A stretch of 64,000 nucleotides of DNA from Vicinamibacteria bacterium (GTDB taxonomy: Bacteria > Acidobacteriota > Vicinamibacteria > Fen-336). The position numbers and the translations under genes were made by a program. The DNA lies in contig JAMQGV010000037.1 in assembly GCA_025994075.1 (NCBI GenBank), forward strand, positions 1 through 64,000. The letters are read 5' to 3'. The notes beneath the pieces are model-generated. The model saw nothing but the letters and a program-made list of their open reading frames with translations. It was not told the origin of the DNA and made no database searches. Below, piece by piece: positions 59,889-64,000 of this stretch (the first letter of the stretch is position 1; each line of letters begins with the position of its first letter).

Positions 59889-62816
59889 CTAGCCGCCGAG
59901 CTCGCGCACCTTCGCGGCCACGTCGCGGAACGTGGCGTCCTGGCCGAACAGCTCGGTGTACAGCGCGAGCGCGCGCGCGGTGTCGCCGTCCGCCTCGTGC
60001 GCCGCCGCCAGGTCGTAGCGCAGGCCCTGGTACTCCTCCGGCGTGCGGCCCGGAACGGCCAGGCCCTTCTCGAACCACTTCACGGCCAGCTTCGGCATGC
60101 CCTTCTCGACGAAGCAGATGCCGAGCATGCTCGAGCACTCGAGCAGGCGCGTCTCGTCCTTCGCCGCGAGCTGGAACTCCGCGATCGCCTCGTCGATCAG
60201 CCCCATCTCCTTGTAGGCGATGCCGAGGTTGTAGCGGGTGTCGTAGTCCTCCTTGCCGAGCTGCTTGTCCACGCCCTTGCGGAACTCGCGGAAGATCTCC
60301 GACAGGCCGGCGTCGCCGAGGTCGGTGCCGGCGTCGGCGGGCGGCGGCGCCTCGACCGCCGACTGGGCGCCGAAGAGGTCGGAGAGCTCGGCACCGAGAT
60401 CGATCATCCCGCCCTCGTCGGCGAGCGGTGCGGGCTCGGGCGCCGGCGGCTCGGGCAGGTCGAGGCCGCCGAAGGCGTCCTCCGCCACGGGCGCCGCCGC
60501 GGCCAGGTCCTCGAGACTCGGTTCCGGCGCGGCGAGGTCGAGACCGAGTCGCCCGAGGGTGTCGAGCAGGGCCGGGTGCTCGGGGAACCGGGCCGACGCC
60601 TGGCGCAGGGCCTCGCGGGCGTCGTCGACGAAGCCCAGCGAGACGAACTCCTCGGCCTCCGACAGCTTGCGCGCGAGCGGCTCCGGCACGTCGGGCAGCG
60701 CCGGTTCGGCCAGCGCGCCGAGGTCCAGGGCCGGCTCTTCGGGCGCGGCGAAGCCTCCGAGATCGAGCGGCGGGACGTCCGGCGCGGGCGCAGGCGGCAG
60801 CTCCTCGCCCAGCGCGGGCAACTCCTCCCCGAACGCCGGCAGTCCTTCGCCCAGCGCGGGCAGCTCTTCGCCCAGCGCGGGCAGCTCTTCGCCGAGGGCG
60901 GGCAGCTCCTCCCCGAACGGGGGGGGCGCCGCCTCCTCAGCGAAGGCGGGCAGTTCTTCGGCAGCAACCGGCTCGGCCGCGCCCAGCTCGAGGGCTCCCC
61001 CGGCGTCGAGCGGGATCTCGACCTCTTCGGCCGGCGGCGCGGCGGGCGGCGGCGCCACGGGCGCCTCCTCGTCGAGGGCCAGCGGCAGCTCTTCTTCGAC
61101 CGACACGCCGAGCGCGAGCTCCTCCTCGGCGGCGCCGAGCTCGACCGGCTCTTCGGCCGCGGGCGGAGCCTCGGCGGGCACGAGGTCGGGCGCGACGTTC
61201 TTCAGGTACTCGAGGTTGTCCTCGGCGAGCTGGGCGTCGCCGGTGAGCTTCGCGATCTCGATCAGCGCCAGCGCCTGCTCGCCGGCCTGCTGCGGCTGCC
61301 CCTTCTCCTCGTAGACGTCGCGCAGCTCCTGGCGGGCCTCGGCGTTGTCGGGGAAGCGGGCGACCACCGACTCGAACTGCTCGACGGCCTTGTCGATCAG
61401 GCCGTACTTGCGGAACACGCGGCCCTCGGCGAGGTGCTCCTCGACGAACTCGCGGTCCTCGGGGCCGAGCGGGCCCGAGGGCTGGATCCCGCCTCCCGCG
61501 CGCGAAGGGGGCACGGGGGCCGTCTGGTCCTCGAGCGAGACCTCGAACTCCTCGACCACGGGCACCGGGGCGGCAGCCGCCGGCGCCGGGCGCGGCGGCG
61601 GCGGCGGCGGCGGCGGCGCGGCGGCGGGTGCCGTGCGCGTCATCTTGTCGCGCACGAACTGGAGCTTGCTCTGGTACTGCTGGCTCTGCGGCTCCATGCC
61701 GACCAGGATCTCGAGCACGGAGGCGGCCTGCTCCAGCTCGTTCTTCTGGATGTAGGCCTCGGCGAGCTGGGAGTAGGCCTGGGCGACCGCGCGGTCGTTC
61801 TTGGCCTGGCGGTGGACCTCGACCAGCTTGACCAGGCTCTTGACGTGGCTCGGGTTCTTCTGGACGAGTTGCTGCAGGATCGAGGCGGCGCGGTCGTGCT
61901 CGCGCTTCTCGACCATCGCGTCGACCACCGGCGCCAGCTCGTCGAAGGCCTTGTCGAGGTGACCCTGCATGACGTGGACGCGGCCCATCTGGAGCCGGGC
62001 GTCGTTGTCCTTCGGGTTCAGCTCGAGCAGGCGCTTGAAGATCGCCTCGGCCTCCTCGATCTTGCGAGACCCGAGGTAGGCCTCGCCGAGGCGGCCGAGG
62101 ATCGCCGCGTCCTGCGGCGACTGGCGGGCGGCCTCCTCGAGGAAGTGGGCGGCCTTGTCGTAGTTCTTCTGGACGAGGTGGATGCGGGCCAGCTCCTCGC
62201 GCAGGCGCTGGCTCTTGGGGTCGAGCTTCAGCCCCTTCTCGAGGACCTGCAGTCCTTCCGCCAGGTGGCCCTTCTTGTTGAGCTCGTCGGCGATCGCGAC
62301 GTACTCCTCGACGGCCTTGGCCGTGCTGCCCTCGCGCGTGTAGAGGTCGGCCAGCTTGGACCGGGTCTTCAGGTCGGAGGGGTCGATCTCGACCATCTTG
62401 CGCAGCACGTCGGCGGCGTCGCGGGCGCGTCCGCGCTTGACGTACTCGTCGACCACGACCTGGTACTGGCCCTTGGCCTCCATCATGAGGCCCTGCTTGG
62501 CGTACAGCTCGCCGAGGTTGACCTTCGGCTCGAGGGCGGTGGCGTCGAGCTTGTCGATCTTCTTCCAGATCGCGATCGCCTTCAGCAGGAAGCCGTCCTT
62601 CGCGTAGAAGTCGGCCACCTTGGCGTACTGCTCGGACGCCTCGCGGTTCTTGCCCAGGCGGGCATAGAGGTCCCCGATCTTGTTGATCGTGTTCCAGTCA
62701 CGCGGGTTGTCGTCGACGAGCTGCCTGAAGAGGTCGATCGCCTGGTCGATGCGACCGGCCTTCTCGAGCTTGTCGGCGTCCTGCTTGACCTTGACCGGGT
62801 TGATCTTGGAAGCCAC
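59889..62816 (-). CDS. Large TPR protein with acidic central region
   Basis: 975 residues from a GTG at 62816. The first ~390 residues are TPR units (ADKLEKAGRIDQAIDLFRQL, LGELYAKQGLMMEAKGQYQV, LGEAYLGSRKIEEAEAIFKR), then an 8-proline run, a further TPR (RVFRKYGLIDKAVEQFESVV), a long acidic Ala/Pro/Glu region holding six copies of a seven-residue unit (GEELPAL type), and C-terminal TPRs (YNLGIAYKEMGLIDEAIAEF, RYDLAAAHEADGDTARALAL). Similar TPR proteins occur in delta-proteobacteria and acidobacteria, some near pilus or motility genes; the role here is not known. Cytoplasmic. The ribosome site is weak. Confidence 0.88.
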   Translation of the reverse strand: MASKINPVKVKQDADKLEKAGRIDQAIDLFRQLVDDNPRDWNTINKIGDLYARLGKNREASEQYAKVADFYAKDGFLLKAIAIWKKIDKLDATALEPKVNLGELYAKQGLMMEAKGQYQVVVDEYVKRGRARDAADVLRKMVEIDPSDLKTRSKLADLYTREGSTAKAVEEYVAIADELNKKGHLAEGLQVLEKGLKLDPKSQRLREELARIHLVQKNYDKAAHFLEEAARQSPQDAAILGRLGEAYLGSRKIEEAEAIFKRLLELNPKDNDARLQMGRVHVMQGHLDKAFDELAPVVDAMVEKREHDRAASILQQLVQKNPSHVKSLVKLVEVHRQAKNDRAVAQAYSQLAEAYIQKNELEQAASVLEILVGMEPQSQQYQSKLQFVRDKMTRTAPAAAPPPPPPPPRPAPAAAAPVPVVEEFEVSLEDQTAPVPPSRAGGGIQPSGPLGPEDREFVEEHLAEGRVFRKYGLIDKAVEQFESVVARFPDNAEARQELRDVYEEKGQPQQAGEQALALIEIAKLTGDAQLAEDNLEYLKNVAPDLVPAEAPPAAEEPVELGAAEEELALGVSVEEELPLALDEEAPVAPPPAAPPAEEVEIPLDAGGALELGAAEPVAAEELPAFAEEAAPPPFGEELPALGEELPALGEELPALGEGLPAFGEELPALGEELPPAPAPDVPPLDLGGFAAPEEPALDLGALAEPALPDVPEPLARKLSEAEEFVSLGFVDDAREALRQASARFPEHPALLDTLGRLGLDLAAPEPSLEDLAAAAPVAEDAFGGLDLPEPPAPEPAPLADEGGMIDLGAELSDLFGAQSAVEAPPPADAGTDLGDAGLSEIFREFRKGVDKQLGKEDYDTRYNLGIAYKEMGLIDEAIAEFQLAAKDETRLLECSSMLGICFVEKGMPKLAVKWFEKGLAVPGRTPEEYQGLRYDLAAAHEADGDTARALALYTELFGQDATFRDVAAKVRELGG
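60798..60923 (-). repeat. Six-copy 21-base tandem repeat in the TPR gene
   Basis: Six consecutive units of 21 bases, starting at 60798, 60819, 60840, 60861, 60882 and 60903, each read as CAGCTCyTCGCCsAGsGCGGG with few changes. They encode the GEELPAL-type heptads in frame. A run of eight G (60919-60926) lies at the end of the array. Confidence 0.9.
61593..61618 (-). repeat. GGC trinucleotide run (poly-proline)
   Basis: About eight copies of a GGC-type triplet encode the eight-proline stretch between the first TPR block and the rest of the 975-residue protein. Length changes would keep the frame. Confidence 0.75.
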
Positions 62817-62910
62817 GGAAGGACCCCTGCGAATCCGCTTGAGATACCGGAGCGGAATTCTGCATCAGACCGAGCCAAAAGGCGAGGCTGCCCTGCCCCG
62901 CCGACCTGGG

Positions 62911-63585
62911 CTATTCGAACATCAGAAGTTGCCGGCCGCCCGAAAAGCTGCGCCGGTGCTGGGGGGAGGGGCCCAGCCGCCGAAGGGCGGCCAGATGTTC
63001 GCCCGACCCGTAGCCCTTGTTTCCGGCCAGTCCGTACCCGGGATGCCGGCGGTCCAGGGCGGCCATCAGCGCGTCGCGCTCGACCTTGGCCAGGATCGAA
63101 GCTGCCGCGATCGACACCGAGCGGGCGTCGCCCTTGACGATCGCCCGCTGCGGGGCGGGCAGGCCCGCGACCGGCAGGCCGTCGACCAGCAGCAGGTCGG
63201 GGCGGAGCGGCAGCGCCTCGACCGCCCGGCGCAGGGCGAGGTGGGTCGCGCGCAGGATGTCGAGGCGGTCGATCTCCTCGGCCTCGGCCCGGCCCAGCGC
63301 GAAGGCCCGGGCCCGCTCGCGGACCCGCGCGGCCAGCCTCTCGCGCTGGCGCGCGGTGAGCCGCTTCGAGTCGTCGAGGCCGTCGGTCGGAAAGTCGTCG
63401 CCGAGCACGACGGCCGCGGCGAACACGGGGCCGCAGAGGGCGCCGCGGCCGACCTCGTCGAGGCCGGCCACGGCAGCGAAGCCCTCGGCCCGGGCCGCGT
63501 CCTCGAAGGCGCGGTCGCAGGCAAGGGCTTCGCCCTGATAGACGAGCGGCGCACGGGACCGCGAGCGGGACACCGCGTCGGCCAC
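62911..63585 (-). CDS. rnhB: Ribonuclease HII
   Basis: 224 residues. Cuts the RNA strand of RNA-DNA hybrids, including single ribonucleotides. Motifs: AGLDEVGRGALCGPVFAAAV (Asp43, Glu44), LLLVDGLPVAG (Asp135), KGDARSVSIAAASILAKVER followed by Asp171, and YGLAGNKGYGSGEH; all active-site acids present. It lies 12 bases after rplS, a widely conserved order (rpsP-rimM-trmD-rplS-rnhB), and 94 bases before the large TPR gene. Confidence 0.97.
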   Translation of the reverse strand: MADAVSRSRSRAPLVYQGEALACDRAFEDAARAEGFAAVAGLDEVGRGALCGPVFAAAVVLGDDFPTDGLDDSKRLTARQRERLAARVRERARAFALGRAEAEEIDRLDILRATHLALRRAVEALPLRPDLLLVDGLPVAGLPAPQRAIVKGDARSVSIAAASILAKVERDALMAALDRRHPGYGLAGNKGYGSGEHLAALRRLGPSPQHRRSFSGGRQLLMFE

Positions 63586-63597
63586 GGGCGGCCGGCT

Positions 63598-63993
63598 CTA
63601 GGCCTGCGGCGTGAGGCGCTTCTCCCGCATGCGGCTGGCCTTGCCCTTGAGGTCGCGCAGGTAGTAGAGCTTGGCGCGGCGCACGTGGGCGCGCTTGACG
63701 ACCTCGATCTTCTCGATCGTGCGGGCGTGCAGCGGGAAGATGCGCTCGACGCCCTGGCCGTAGGAGACCTTGCGCACGGTCATCGTCGCCCGCGTGCCGG
63801 AGCCGCGCAGGCCGATCACCACGCCCTCGAAGACCTGCACGCGCTCGCGCTCGGTCTCCTTGGCCTTGCGGCCCTTCTCCTCCTTGATCGTGGTCTCCTT
63901 GACCTTGACGTGCACCTTGACGGTGTCGCCCGGGACGATCTGGGGCAGGCCCTTCTTGAGCTCCCCGGCTTCGATGTTGTCCAAGCGGTTCAT
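63598..63993 (-). CDS. rplS: 50S ribosomal protein L19
   Basis: 131 residues. Ribosomal protein at the 30S-50S interface. Conserved blocks: [46 protein letters not shown] and [20 protein letters not shown]. Relative to E. coli it carries an inserted Lys/Glu-rich segment of about a dozen residues after VKVKE (around 34-48). AGGA at 63997-64000 precedes the ATG, so the gene is complete; trmD is expected just outside the window. Confidence 0.98.
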   Translation of the reverse strand: MNRLDNIEAGELKKGLPQIVPGDTVKVHVKVKETTIKEEKGRKAKETERERVQVFEGVVIGLRGSGTRATMTVRKVSYGQGVERIFPLHARTIEKIEVVKRAHVRRAKLYYLRDLKGKASRMREKRLTPQA

Positions 63994-64000
63994 GGTTCCT

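Noticed and set aside
60798..60923. CRISPR-like regular repeats
   Set aside because: Units are directly adjacent without spacers, keep the reading frame and code for a heptad in a TPR protein. No cas genes are present.
58902..63137. 1411-codon plus-strand frame opposite the TPR, rodZ-like and rnhB genes
   Set aside because: Mirror of Glu/Ala/Leu-rich coding sequence; no start signal, no recognizable motif, and the minus-strand genes are well supported.

Overview
The window is very GC-rich and almost fully coding. I find 53 protein genes (the leftmost cut by the window edge) and one tRNA-Leu(GAG), with no stretch over 300 bases lacking a gene. I see no insertion sequence, prophage, CRISPR array or rRNA. 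An orphan MacB/FtsX-type permease of the kind abundant in Acidobacteriota, three Hanks-type kinases, DUF4388/MshEN/PEGA proteins, an OprO/P-type porin, lipoprotein signals and VCBS/FG-GAP beta-propellers suggest a Gram-negative, didermic bacterium, most likely Acidobacteriota or a similar high-GC lineage. This placement is inference from gene content only.

Layout. 0-5.4 kb: zinc-ribbon protein (partial), ABC permease, AraC regulator, TPR/FG-GAP exported protein. 5.4-13.6 kb (minus): gcvP and gcvH, preceded by a four-gene cluster of a PycTM-like membrane protein, a phosphate-porin-like outer-membrane protein, a CotH-family kinase and a purple-acid-phosphatase-like metallophosphatase. 13.6-19.7 kb: glucosaminidase lipoprotein (plus), then a minus run of gcvT, VWA protein, LMW phosphatase, fructosamine-kinase homologue and S9 peptidase; the phosphatase/kinase pair looks like a protein-deglycation unit. 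19.8-25.1 kb (plus): M50 protease, then a remarkable kinase-ferredoxin-cyclase-globin fusion followed by an acyltransferase and a glycosyltransferase-methyltransferase fusion. 25.1-29.3 kb (minus): VCBS-repeat protein, alpha/beta hydrolase, glycosyltransferase. 29.4-38.5 kb: NUDIX hydrolase, ferrochelatase (minus), RNase D, kinase-WD40, deoxyhypusine-synthase-like protein, exported endonuclease-like protein, response regulator-DUF4388. 38.5-44.1 kb: thioesterase, tRNA-Leu, membrane glycosyltransferase, MFS transporter, MshEN protein. 44.2-49.5 kb (plus): hybrid histidine kinase, response regulator and two pseudo-GGDEF/EAL proteins, a likely c-di-GMP circuit facing the divergent MshEN gene. 49.5-64 kb (minus): rplS, rnhB, a large TPR protein, a small membrane protein, two proteins sharing a repeat built on NPRTP, RodZ-like protein, DnaJ-TPR protein, then PP2C, PEGA kinase, TPR/NHL protein, PEGA/PDZ protein and FHA protein, a Ser/Thr phosphorylation module.

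Genes are tightly packed. Many neighbours overlap by exactly four bases (ATGA, GTGA), and two junctions (23801 and 46900) appear to use CTGA, implying CTG starts. Several genes that begin a transcription unit have a TANNNT hexamer only 6-9 bases before the start codon and no clear Shine-Dalgarno, which suggests leaderless transcripts. Two good TTGACA/-10 promoters with 18-base spacers are visible, for tRNA-Leu and the rodZ-like gene. The most unusual single item is the four-domain kinase at 20712-23030, whose cyclase module has lost several catalytic residues while its kinase, iron-sulfur and globin residues are kept.
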